A stretch of 9,221 nucleotides of DNA, taken from contig JAYVNY010000087.1 of NCBI GenBank assembly GCA_043758205.1, forward strand, positions 1 through 9,221, in the 5' to 3' direction. The notes below the pieces were generated by a model. The model did no database searches, was not told the origin of the DNA, and saw only the letters and a program-made list of their open reading frames with translations. Position 1 is the stretch's first letter. Each line of letters opens with the position of its first letter. Position numbers and translations under genes: made by a program. Shown here piece after piece: positions 1-6,712 of the stretch. Origin of the DNA: JANNGC01 sp043758205. GTDB lineage: Bacteria > Verrucomicrobiota > Verrucomicrobiia > Limisphaerales > SIBH01.

Positions 1-451
1 CTCGCCCGAGCGGGCGCGCAAGAACGACCGGCTGGACGCGCTCCAGCTCGGCGTGCGCCTGGCCCGGCATCTGGACGGGCACGCCCACGAGCTGAACCCA
101 ATCCGCATTCCGACGACCGCCGAGCAGGAGCGGCGCGAGGCGGGCCGGCAGCGCGAGTTCTTCAAACGGGAACTGCGGCGGCTGGAGAACCACGGACGCG
201 CGCTGCGCCTGGAGTTCGAGCACGAGACGCTGCCCGCCGGCTGGGCCGGGCCGAGGAAGTGGCAGCAACTCGCCGTGGAATGCAGCGCGTTCGTGCGCGC
301 GCAGCTCGAGCCGGTGGTCGCGCACAACCTGCGTGTGCCGCGCGGCTACCAGCCGCGCGGAACGGAGGAGGACGAAGGAAAGTTTTGGGCCGCACGCCCT
401 TTTGTTGCGCCCATTTCCCATCCACGTTCCCACCCTTCCCCCGGCTGGTAG
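1..451 (+). pseudogene. IS110-family transposase remnant (truncated at both ends)
   Basis: The open frame enters from the left edge (first codon at base 2). It contains KNDRLDALQLGVRLARHL followed by a basic helical stretch (RREAGRQREFFKRELRRLENHGRAL) and GPRKWQQL. This order, an N-D-R-x-D-A acidic motif, then a PTTAEQERR segment and a charged helix, matches the end of the N-terminal DEDD/RuvC-like domain of IS110-type transposases. About 150 residues are present, where intact members have roughly 300-400. The C-terminal Transposase_20 domain with its conserved serine is missing. From about base 355 the reading frame turns into low-quality sequence (TEEDEGKFWAARPF...) that resembles read-through into intergenic DNA, up to the stop at 449-451. 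I therefore call it a decayed copy. The part left of the window is unseen, so 5' truncation there may only be the window edge. The family call is by motif and is moderately sure. Confidence 0.55.
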
Positions 452-539
452 TCGGGCGGGACGGACTGGTATCCCGTTCCACCCGTTCCGACTTCGGAGT
501 TCGGATTAGTGCAGACAAATGGAAGGGTAGCGGGCGTTT

Positions 540-1007
540 CTAAATCACAAAGTCGGTCGCGCTCAGGGGTTCCTCGGCCAGCTTGCGGGCGCGTTCACAC
601 ATCTCGGCGAGGGTCACGCGCTCGACGACTTTGACCACGGCGTCGCGGGCTTCTTTCATCACGGAGCGGATGGCGCAGCGGGCTTCGTCGGGGCAGGAGC
701 ACTTTTCGTAGAAGCGTTCGCTCACGCAACTGACCGGGGCGAGCGCGCCTTCGACGTGGCGGATGACTTCGGCGAGCGTGATTTTTTCCGGCGGTCGCGC
801 GAGACGATAGCCGCCGGCGACGCCGCGTTTGCTCTCGACGACGCGCGCAGACTTGAGGTCGTTGAGAATCTGTTCGAGGAACCGCTTGGGGATGTTCTGC
901 TGGTCGGAAATCTCCTGGATGCGCACGACGGAATCGTCCTCCTGATAGTCGTGCCCGAGCACGAGCAGGGCGCGCAGGGCATATTCTCCGCGAGTGGACA
1001 GTTTCAT
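540..1007 (-). CDS. Rrf2/IscR-family transcriptional regulator
   Basis: A 155-residue protein of typical Rrf2 length. It opens with MKLSTRGEYALRALLVLG, the family's first helix, followed by a winged helix-turn-helix at about residues 29-70 (IQEISDQQNIPKRFLEQILNDL, then the wing KRGVAGGYRLAR). The C-terminal half has a dimerisation helix and Cys94, Cys103, Cys105 and Cys111, with a further Cys137. IscR and relatives bind a [2Fe-2S] cluster through three cysteines in this same region, so cluster binding is plausible, although the spacing differs from E. coli IscR (92/98/104). The gene is transcribed away from the sulfate-uptake cluster, across an intergenic region with a duplicated motif. Rrf2 proteins such as CymR control cysteine and sulfur genes, which makes this cluster the likely target; that link is inference. 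No strong Shine-Dalgarno precedes the ATG. The start is chosen because it gives the canonical family N-terminus. Confidence 0.93.
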   Translation of the reverse strand: MKLSTRGEYALRALLVLGHDYQEDDSVVRIQEISDQQNIPKRFLEQILNDLKSARVVESKRGVAGGYRLARPPEKITLAEVIRHVEGALAPVSCVSERFYEKCSCPDEARCAIRSVMKEARDAVVKVVERVTLAEMCERARKLAEEPLSATDFVI

Positions 1008-1022
1008 GGCCGGAACCGTAGG

Positions 1023-1040
1023 AATCTACACTCGTTCAAT
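1023..1040 (-). promoter_or_regulatory. Candidate regulator site, copy 1 (by the Rrf2 gene)
   Basis: Read on the minus strand this is ATTGAACGAGTGTAGATT. It ends 15 bases before the start codon of the Rrf2 gene. It matches 15 of 18 bases of a second copy at 1106-1123 on the other strand. Its position directly over the expected transcription or translation start suits autorepression. The identity of the binding protein is inferred. Confidence 0.4.
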
Positions 1041-1105
1041 CAAGTTTTTGTTCCGGCGTGATGATTCACCCGGTTTCATTGAGTTAAACATTTATTAAAA
1101 ACAAC

Positions 1106-1123
1106 ATTGACCGAGTAGAGATT
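1106..1123 (+). promoter_or_regulatory. Candidate regulator site, copy 2 (facing the sulfate cluster)
   Basis: Plus-strand ATTGACCGAGTAGAGATT, identical at 15 of 18 positions to the inverted copy at 1023-1040 (shared core TTGAnCGAGTnnAGATT). It overlaps the -35 of the candidate promoter at 1107-1134. A protein bound here could block RNA polymerase. No third copy was spotted in the other intergenic gaps of the window by eye. Confidence 0.4.
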
Positions 1124-1134
1124 GTGCCTATTGT
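1107..1134 (+). promoter_or_regulatory. Candidate sigma70-type promoter for the sulfate-uptake cluster
   Basis: TTGACC (1107-1112) and TATTGT (1129-1134) are separated by 16 bases. The first matches the -35 consensus at five of six positions and the second matches the -10 consensus at four of six. It lies in the AT-richer part of the divergent intergenic region. It would start transcription near 1141, just before the small ORF at 1153 and about 225 bases before the porin gene. Promoter consensus in this phylum is not well defined, so this is a weak call. Confidence 0.3.
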
Positions 1135-1152
1135 CGCCGCCGTTGCAGGGAA

Positions 1153-1272
1153 ATGAGTGAAATGAATGCGCCATTGAGCCGAATTGAAATCTCGCCTGAA
1201 TGGGTGGGGATTGTGCGGAAGCAAGTTGAGTCGCTGCGCTTCGACCAGAGTGAGCCGAAGGAAGCGCGCTGA
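1153..1272 (+). CDS. Small ORF like the N-terminal half of a YezD/DUF2292 protein, possibly a broken gene
   Basis: This frame of 39 codons starts ATG with an AGGG stretch a few bases upstream and encodes MSEMNAPLSRIEISPEWV followed by GIVRKQVESLRF. From memory, the pattern W-x-x-x-V-R-x-x-V-E-S-L-R-(F/Y) resembles the first half of YezD/DUF2292 proteins (about 50-65 residues). Those continue with G-x-V-x-I-x-V-H-x-x-x-V-x-Q-I-E-x-T-E-K. Here the frame instead runs DQSEPKEAR and stops. Downstream, VHAGG in the same frame and TKKTE in another frame are faint echoes of that missing half, so a decayed gene is possible. I recall such proteins near sulfur-assimilation genes, which would fit here, but that association is unverified. 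It lies between the candidate promoter and the porin gene. It may also be a chance ORF. Confidence 0.35.
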   Translation: MSEMNAPLSRIEISPEWVGIVRKQVESLRFDQSEPKEAR

Positions 1273-1365
1273 AAATTTTGCCTGCCAGTTCACGCTGGCG
1301 GCCAACCAAAAAGACTGAAGTCAACCGACCGAACTCTCGGAGGAGAACTGATAGGAAAACACAAA

Positions 1366-2817
1366 ATGAAATCAACGCGATGGATGGTGATGGCGGTGCT
1401 GTTGGGCGCGCAGGTCGGAAACGTGCTGGCCGATGATCCGCCGGACGAACTCAAACGGCTGAAACAACAATTGCAGGAACTGGAGCAGAAAGTCCGAATC
1501 CTGGAGCGCAACAGAGGGAATGATGGGGAGGCGGCGAACGCGAAAGCGAAGACGCTGCCCACGGTGAATCTTGGCGCGGGCGGGCTGAACATCGCCAGCG
1601 GCGATTCCAATTTCGTGCTGCGGATTCGCGGCTACGTGCAGGCGGATTCGCGCACGTTCCTCGACGACAATTCGGCACTGAAAGGCAACGACACGTTTCT
1701 GCTCCGCCGCGTGCGCCCGATCATCGAGGGCACGGTGGCGAAGGATTTTGATTATCGCCTCATGCTCGATTTTGGCTCGGGCATCACTTCGGGCACGGGC
1801 AACAACGGGTTTCTCCAGGACGGTTACGTGAACTACAAGCGCTTTGAGTTTTCGCAACTGCAAGTGGGCAAGTTCAAGGAGCCGGTCGGGCTGGAGCGCT
1901 TGCAGTCGGGCGCGAACCTGCTGTTCATCGAGCGCGGGCTGCCGACGCAACTCGTGCCGAATCGCGACGTGGGCGTTCAACTTCACGGCAAACTGTGGGG
2001 CAACACGCTGGCGTATCAGGTCGGCTACTTTAACGGCGTGGAAGACGGCGGCAGTGGCGACATTGAATCCTCCGACGACGGCAAGGACATCGCTGCGCGC
2101 GTGTTCGTGCAGCCGTTTGACCAGACGGAGATTGCGCCGTTGAAGAAATTCGGCGTCGGTCTCGCGGTCACGCATGGGCAGCACGAAGGCGCGTTGCGGA
2201 ACTACGCCACGGCGGGCCAGCAGTCCTGGCTGCGCTGGCGCACGGGCGCGGGCACCAACGCGTCGAGCGCCAACGTCGTCTCGGATGGCAACACCACGCG
2301 CTTTGCGCCGCAGGCATATTACTACTGGGGGCCGTTCGGTGTGTTCGGCGAATACACGATTGCGACGCGCGACGTGACGAGCGCGGCGGGCCCGGCGACT
2401 CGCGAGGAGAAATTGCGGAATCACGCCTGGCAGGTGGCCGGCTCGTGGTTCCTGACCGGCGAGGAAAATTCCTTCGGCCCGGTGACGCCGAAGCGCCCGT
2501 TCGTCTGGAGCGGTGGCGGCTGGGGTGCGCTGGAACTGGTGGCGCGCATCGGTCAGTTGCGCGTGGACGGCGACGCCTTCTCCGATGCGAACAACGACGG
2601 GCGCTACGACTTCGCCTCGGAAAATTCCGCCCGTCGCGTGACGGAGTGGGGCGTGGGCCTGAACTGGCACTTGAACCGGAACATCAAGGCCAGCGTGAAC
2701 TACCTCGAGTCCGACTTCCAACTCGGCTCGGGCCACGCCACGCGCGATCTGACGACGGCGGCGGTCACGGCGAAGGATGAACAAGTCGTGCTTGGTCGTG
2801 TGCAATTCTCGTTCTAA
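1366..2817 (+). CDS. OprO/OprP-like outer-membrane porin
   Basis: This protein of 483 residues has a signal peptide (about residues 1-22, ending GNVLA before DDPP). A short heptad coiled coil follows (about 26-50: LKRLKQQLQELEQKVRILE), then a beta-barrel from about residue 80. FLLRRVRPIIEGTVAKDFDYR (111-131) and LQVGKFKEPVGLERL (165-179), with the later RDVGVQLHG, are typical of the Porin_O_P family of phosphate- and pyrophosphate-selective porins. The last residue is Phe in VQFSF, the usual outer-membrane assembly signal. The N-terminal coiled coil is a common trimer or periplasmic feature of such porins. The gene stands 25 bases before the sulfate-binding protein, so its natural anion may be sulfate rather than phosphate; this is inferred from context. 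GGAGGAG lies 20 bases before the ATG and a weaker AGGA lies closer (1353-1356). Confidence 0.9.
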   Translation: MKSTRWMVMAVLLGAQVGNVLADDPPDELKRLKQQLQELEQKVRILERNRGNDGEAANAKAKTLPTVNLGAGGLNIASGDSNFVLRIRGYVQADSRTFLDDNSALKGNDTFLLRRVRPIIEGTVAKDFDYRLMLDFGSGITSGTGNNGFLQDGYVNYKRFEFSQLQVGKFKEPVGLERLQSGANLLFIERGLPTQLVPNRDVGVQLHGKLWGNTLAYQVGYFNGVEDGGSGDIESSDDGKDIAARVFVQPFDQTEIAPLKKFGVGLAVTHGQHEGALRNYATAGQQSWLRWRTGAGTNASSANVVSDGNTTRFAPQAYYYWGPFGVFGEYTIATRDVTSAAGPATREEKLRNHAWQVAGSWFLTGEENSFGPVTPKRPFVWSGGGWGALELVARIGQLRVDGDAFSDANNDGRYDFASENSARRVTEWGVGLNWHLNRNIKASVNYLESDFQLGSGHATRDLTTAAVTAKDEQVVLGRVQFSF

Positions 2818-2842
2818 TTTTCAACCCAAGAAATTCCACCAC

Positions 2843-3850
2843 ATGAAAAAACATTTGCTCAGCATTCTGGCGTTGGCGCTCGCGGGATTCGCCGCGCTCG
2901 CCGCGCCGAAACCCGTCACGCTGCTCAACGTGTCCTACGATCCGACGCGTGAACTCTACGTGGCCTACAACGACGCCTTCGCGAAACATTGGGAAGCGCA
3001 AACCGGCCAGAAGGTCACGGTGAAACAATCGCACGGCGGTTCGAGCAAGCAGAGCCGCGCGGTCATTGATGGACTCGACGCCGACATCGTGACGCTGGCG
3101 CTGGGTTACGACATTGACGCCATCGCCGAGCGTGGCAAAACGATCCCCGCCGACTGGCAGAAAAAGTTGCCGCACAACAGTTCGCCGTACACCTCGACCA
3201 TCGTGTTCGTAGTGCGGAAGGGAAACCCCAAGGGCATCAAGGATTGGGACGATCTGGTGAAGCCGGGTGTGAAAATCATTCCGGCGAATCCGAAAACTTC
3301 GGGCGCGGCGCGCTGGGCGTATCTCGCGGCGTGGGGTTACGCGCTGGAGCACAACCAGCGCAGTGAAGCCAAGGCGAAGGAGTTTGTCGGCAAGCTCTAC
3401 AGCAACGTGCCGGTCTTCGACAGCGGTGCGCGCGGCGCGACGACCACGTTCATTCAACGTGGCATCGGCGACGTGCTCGTGGGCTGGGAGAACGAGGCGC
3501 ATCTCGCGCTCAAGGAATACGGCGCCGACAAATTCGAGATCGTGAATCCGTCCCTGAGCATTCTCGCCGAGCCGCCGGTCGCGGTGGTGGAGAAGGTCGC
3601 GAAGAAAAAAGGCAACGAGGCGGTGGCGAAAGCTTACGTCGAATATCTCTACTCGGACGAAGGCCAGGAAATCGCGGCGAAGAATTTCTACCGTCCGCGC
3701 AGTGAAGTCATCCTGAAGAAATACGAGACGAAGTTTCCCAAGCTGAAACTCATCACCATTGACGAAGCCTTTGGCGGCTGGGCCAAGGCACAGAAGACGC
3801 ACTTCGCCGACGGTGGCGTGTTCGACGAAATCCAGCGCGCCAGCAAGTGA
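2843..3850 (+). CDS. sbp: Periplasmic sulfate-binding protein of the ABC importer
   Basis: The product of 335 residues binds sulfate (and probably thiosulfate) in the periplasm and delivers it to CysT/CysW. A signal peptide spans residues 1-20/21 (MKKHLLSILALALAGFAALA). The mature protein begins with LLNVSYDPTRELY (28-39), the family's first signature. SHGGSSKQSRAVIDGLDAD (63-81), PYTSTIVFVVRKGNPK (115-130), SGARGATTTF (194-203) and GDVLVGWENEA (209-219) follow, all conserved in E. coli Sbp and CysP. Length agrees with these (329 and 338). The frame stays open upstream to 2777, inside the porin gene. The ATG at 2843 is chosen because it begins a normal signal peptide and leaves a 25-base gap after the porin stop. 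Co-transcription with the porin is likely. Confidence 0.96.
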   Translation: MKKHLLSILALALAGFAALAAPKPVTLLNVSYDPTRELYVAYNDAFAKHWEAQTGQKVTVKQSHGGSSKQSRAVIDGLDADIVTLALGYDIDAIAERGKTIPADWQKKLPHNSSPYTSTIVFVVRKGNPKGIKDWDDLVKPGVKIIPANPKTSGAARWAYLAAWGYALEHNQRSEAKAKEFVGKLYSNVPVFDSGARGATTTFIQRGIGDVLVGWENEAHLALKEYGADKFEIVNPSLSILAEPPVAVVEKVAKKKGNEAVAKAYVEYLYSDEGQEIAAKNFYRPRSEVILKKYETKFPKLKLITIDEAFGGWAKAQKTHFADGGVFDEIQRASK

Positions 3851-3909
3851 CGACTGAGAACGGCTGTTGAACTTGTCACTGAATCCATGAGCGCCGCCTT
3901 CCTTCGCGT

Positions 3910-4018
3910 TGGAGCGCGGGCTTTCCAGCCCGCAGCAACGCCCTGCGTAACGAGTGCTTTGGAAAATACACACGCGTCGTTCTGGCGCGCTGCTGCGGGC
4001 TGGAAAGCCCGCGCTCCA
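3910..4018. repeat. REPIN-like pair of inverted REP sequences
   Basis: Two 28-base arms (3910-3937 and 3991-4018) are perfect reverse complements separated by 53 bases. Each arm is itself a hairpin: GCGGGCT, loop TTCC, AGCCCGC. Each is preceded on its own strand by GGAG. A GGAG or GTAG tetranucleotide next to a short GC hairpin is the hallmark of REP elements mobilised by RAYT (Y1-type) transposases, and two in opposite orientation form a REPIN. It fills most of the 232-base gap between sbp and the M14 hydrolase gene. In RNA it could form either two small hairpins or one long stem, with possible effects on termination or on stability of the upstream mRNA. No RAYT gene is present in the window. 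Confidence 0.85.
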
Positions 4019-4082
4019 GTGGCAGGCATTCTTCACTCCTGACCGGCCACGATTTTTGCCGCCATCTCATAAGTAAATAATT

Positions 4083-4913
4083 ATGAAAACCATCTCCCCC
4101 CTTCCGTATCTGAACACGCGCCCCGTGGCCGCGCCCGCGCCCACGCCGCCCACGGGTTTTCTCTCGCCCTTCGACGAAATCGCCGCGCAGTCGGACTACC
4201 TGATTGCCAAGCCGCTCGTGGTGTTCGAGCACGCGGGGCAGCGGCATCAGATTCCGCGCTACGTGTTCCTCGGCCCGCGCGGCGGCGGCGACACCGTCCG
4301 CCTCGGCATTTTCGCCACCATCCACGGTGACGAGCCGGAGGGTGCGCTCGGACTGGTGCGGTTTCTGCACGCGCTGGGAAAAAATCCCGAACTGGCGCGC
4401 GGCTACGCCCTCTTCATTTATCCCGTGTGCAATCCGACCGGCTTTGCGGACCGCACCCGCCACTCGCGCGCGGGCGTGGACCTGAACCGCGAGTTCTGGC
4501 AGGACTCGCCGCATTCCGAAGTGCGCGCGCTGGAGACGGAAATCTGGGCGCACGCCTTCCACGGCATCGTCACGCTGCACTCGGACGACACGAGCGAGGG
4601 GCTGTATGGTTTCGTGGATGGTGCGGTGCTGTCTGAATACTTGCTCGAACCGGCCTTGCGCTCGGCGGAAAGGTTTCTGCCGCGCAACAAACGCGGGACC
4701 ATTGACGGCTTCCCGGCCAATCGCGGCATCATCAACTCCTGCTACCACGGCGTGTTGAAATCGCCCAAGGGGCTGACGCATCCGCCATTTGAAATCACCT
4801 TCGAGACGCCGCAACGCTTCGCGCTGCATCTGCAAGTGGAGGCGGTGAACGCGGCGCTGCACAGCATCCTCGCCGAATACCGCACGATTATCTCCGTAGC
4901 GCAGAATATTTGA
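4083..4913 (+). CDS. M14-family zinc hydrolase, succinylglutamate desuccinylase/aspartoacylase-like
   Basis: This 276-residue, probably cytoplasmic protein has no signal peptide. Residues 74-87 (LGIFATIHGDEPEG) carry the H-x-x-E zinc pair, His81 and Glu84. NPTGFADRTRHSRAGVDLNREF (117-138) holds the Asn-Arg substrate-binding pair (Asn135, Arg136). VTLHSDDTS (163-171) gives the third zinc ligand, His166. FEITFETP (236-243) supplies the probable catalytic Glu241. This set is that of the M14 metallocarboxypeptidase fold in its AstE/AspA branch, which cleaves N-acyl amino acids or peptide amides. The actual substrate cannot be read from sequence. It lies between sbp and cysT, with 60 bases to the next gene, an unusual place for this family. 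No Shine-Dalgarno is visible in the AT-rich stretch before the ATG. Confidence 0.85.
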   Translation: MKTISPLPYLNTRPVAAPAPTPPTGFLSPFDEIAAQSDYLIAKPLVVFEHAGQRHQIPRYVFLGPRGGGDTVRLGIFATIHGDEPEGALGLVRFLHALGKNPELARGYALFIYPVCNPTGFADRTRHSRAGVDLNREFWQDSPHSEVRALETEIWAHAFHGIVTLHSDDTSEGLYGFVDGAVLSEYLLEPALRSAERFLPRNKRGTIDGFPANRGIINSCYHGVLKSPKGLTHPPFEITFETPQRFALHLQVEAVNAALHSILAEYRTIISVAQNI

Positions 4914-4973
4914 GCGTGTTGCCCTTAGAAATTGTTTCTCTGCCCCGCGTGGTTCTGATTCGATACCTCGCCC

Positions 4974-5798
4974 ATGCTGAACAGGAAATTCAACGCCTTG
5001 CCAGGTTTCAACCTGACGATGGGGTTCACGCTGTTTTATCTCAGCGTGATCGTGCTCATCCCGATGGCGGCGCTGTTCATGAAGACGGCGCAGATGTCCT
5101 GGGGCGATTTCTGGCGCGTGGTCACGACGGAGCGCGCGCTGGCGGCTTACAAGCTCACCTTCGGCGCCTCCATCATCGCGGCCTGCATCAACGCCGTCTT
5201 CGGCACCATCCTCGCGTGGGTGCTGGTGCGTTACACGTTTCCCGGTCGCAAGTTCATTGATGCGCTCGTGGATTTTCCCTTCGCACTGCCGACGGCGGTG
5301 GCCGGCCTGACATTGGCCAACTTGTTTGCGGCCAATGGCTGGCTTGGAAAATATCTCGTGCCGATGGGTATCAATGGCGCGTTCACACCGCTCGGTGTGG
5401 TCATTGCGCTCACGTTTGTCGGGATGCCTTTCTCCGTCCGCACGCTTCAGCCGGTGTTGGAAAATCTGGATCGCGGATTGGAAGAAGCTGCCGCCACGCT
5501 CGGGGCCGGACGGTGGCGCACGTTCCTCCAAGTCATCGGGCCGAGCCTCGTGCCGACGATCATCACGGGCTTCGCGCTTTCCTTCGCGCGCGCCGTGGGC
5601 GAGTACGGCTCCATCGTTTTCATCTCCGCGAACAAACCGTTCAGCACGGAGATCGCGCCCTATCTCATCGTCTATCGGCTGGAAGATTACGATGTTCTGG
5701 GTGCCACGGCGGTGGCGGCGGTGTTGCTCGTCATCTCGTTTGTGATTCTCATCGGCATCAATCATCTCGAAGCGTGGTCGAACCGCTTCACGCGCTGA
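4974..5798 (+). CDS. cysT: Sulfate ABC transporter permease CysT (CysU)
   Basis: This inner-membrane protein of 274 residues should form half of the sulfate channel with CysW. Hydrophobic segments lie at about residues 14-36, 62-86, 100-121, 138-157, 191-215 and 241-263, matching six transmembrane helices. The cytoplasmic coupling loop EEAAATLGAGRWRTFLQVIGP (170-190) is the EAA motif that docks on the ATPase. FPFALPTAVAGLTLANLF and FARAVGEYGSIVFISANKP are conserved in CysT. Length is close to E. coli CysU (277). The start at 4974 gives the usual short N-terminus before the first helix. Only two bases separate its stop from the cysW start, so the two permeases are almost certainly translated from one mRNA. 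Confidence 0.95.
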   Translation: MLNRKFNALPGFNLTMGFTLFYLSVIVLIPMAALFMKTAQMSWGDFWRVVTTERALAAYKLTFGASIIAACINAVFGTILAWVLVRYTFPGRKFIDALVDFPFALPTAVAGLTLANLFAANGWLGKYLVPMGINGAFTPLGVVIALTFVGMPFSVRTLQPVLENLDRGLEEAAATLGAGRWRTFLQVIGPSLVPTIITGFALSFARAVGEYGSIVFISANKPFSTEIAPYLIVYRLEDYDVLGATAVAAVLLVISFVILIGINHLEAWSNRFTR

Positions 5799-5800
5799 AC

Positions 5801-6709
5801 ATGGCCGGCTACGTCAAAAACAAACGCGGACCGACCAGTGCCTCCAGGCGTGGCTCGGAGGAATCACCATTCGTGAAGTGGCTGCTGATCAGCGTGGCAT
5901 TGATTTTCTCCGTGGTGTTCCTGCTCCTGCCGCTGGTCAACGTCTTCGCGCAGGCGCTCAGCAAGGGCGTCGTTTATTACTTCAAGGCGCTGGCGGACCC
6001 GGATTCATGGTCGGCCATGAAACTGACCTTGACCGTCGCGGCCATCAGCGTGCCGTGCAACGTCATCTTCGGCATTGCGGCGGCGTGGGCGGTGGCGAAG
6101 TTTGACTTCCGCGGCAAGTCGTTGCTCACCACGATGATTGATTTGCCGTTCGCCGTGTCGCCGGTCGTCGCGGGCCTGATGTATATCCTGCTGTTCGGAA
6201 TGCAGGGCTATTTCGGAAGCTGGCTCAACGACCGCGACATCAAAATCATCTTCGCCGTGCCGGGCATTGTGCTGGCGACGATCTTCATCACGTTCCCGTT
6301 TGTCGCGCGGGAATTGATCCCGGTCATGCAGGCCACCGGCACGGCGCAGGAACAGGCCGCGCTCACGCTGGGCGCGAGCGGCTGGAAAACATTTTGGTAT
6401 GTCACGCTGCCGTCCGTGAAGTGGGGTTTGATCTACGGCATCATTCTCTGCAACGCGCGGGCGATGGGTGAATTCGGCGCGGTCTCCGTCGTGTCCGGAG
6501 GCATCACCGGCCTGACCGAAACCATGCCGCTGCAAGTCGAGCGGCTCTACAAGGAATACAACGCCGTGGGCGCGTTCGCTGTGGCCAGCCTGCTCGCGCT
6601 GCTCGCGCTTGTGACCCTCGGCATCAAAACCTGGCTCGAATATCGCGCGCAAAGGGAAGAGGAGGCCGCGCAGCGCGCCTCCGAGGTTTCATCCATCGGC
6701 AACTCATGA
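5801..6709 (+). CDS. cysW: Sulfate ABC transporter permease CysW
   Basis: This second permease subunit has 302 residues. After a basic, probably cytoplasmic N-terminus (residues 1-25) come hydrophobic segments at about 27-50, 75-99, 113-133, 150-170, 206-230 and 255-275. The EAA coupling motif is EQAALTLGASGWKTFWYVTLP (184-204). IDLPFAVSPVVAGLMYILLFG and ARAMGEFGAVSVVSGGITG are typical CysW sequences. The C-terminus has a charged tail of about 25 residues (EYRAQREEEAAQRASE...), slightly longer than in E. coli CysW (291 residues). The frame is open far upstream within cysT, but the ATG at 5801 is the family start. Its stop overlaps a following ATG (ATGA at 6706-6709), a layout normally meaning coupling to the next gene. 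Here the next frame runs through a repeat element rather than directly into cysA. Confidence 0.95.
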   Translation: MAGYVKNKRGPTSASRRGSEESPFVKWLLISVALIFSVVFLLLPLVNVFAQALSKGVVYYFKALADPDSWSAMKLTLTVAAISVPCNVIFGIAAAWAVAKFDFRGKSLLTTMIDLPFAVSPVVAGLMYILLFGMQGYFGSWLNDRDIKIIFAVPGIVLATIFITFPFVARELIPVMQATGTAQEQAALTLGASGWKTFWYVTLPSVKWGLIYGIILCNARAMGEFGAVSVVSGGITGLTETMPLQVERLYKEYNAVGAFAVASLLALLALVTLGIKTWLEYRAQREEEAAQRASEVSSIGNS

Positions 6710-6712
6710 GCA
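6704..6712 (+). repeat. 9-bp direct repeat TCATGAGCA, left copy
   Basis: TCATGAGCA spans the cysW stop. The identical nine bases at 7021-7029 span the cysA start. The pair brackets the whole spacer with its hairpin element, as a target-site duplication would. Part of the match is forced by both sites being ATG/ATGA starts, so chance is not excluded. Confidence 0.45.

Noticed and set aside
387..403. GGGC-GCCC hairpin followed by TTTT after the transposase remnant
   Set aside because: The stem is only four base pairs; too weak to call a terminator.
1372..2805. Long minus-strand open frame (477 codons) opposite the porin gene
   Set aside because: It is an antisense shadow of a GC-rich gene: Arg/His/Ala-rich, no domain, and it lies fully opposite a porin with clear family motifs.
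2777..2842. Upstream ATG for the sulfate-binding protein, overlapping the porin
   Set aside because: It would put 22 polar residues before a complete signal peptide; the ATG at 2843 gives a normal secreted protein.
2765..4036. Minus-strand open frame (423 codons) opposite sbp
   Set aside because: Antisense shadow; it also runs through the REPIN arms, which are not coding.
3876..5765. Long minus-strand open frame (629 codons) opposite the M14 hydrolase and cysT
   Set aside because: Composition (Arg, His, Asp, Glu rich, no hydrophobic core) is that of an antisense shadow, and both plus-strand genes have catalytic or EAA motifs.
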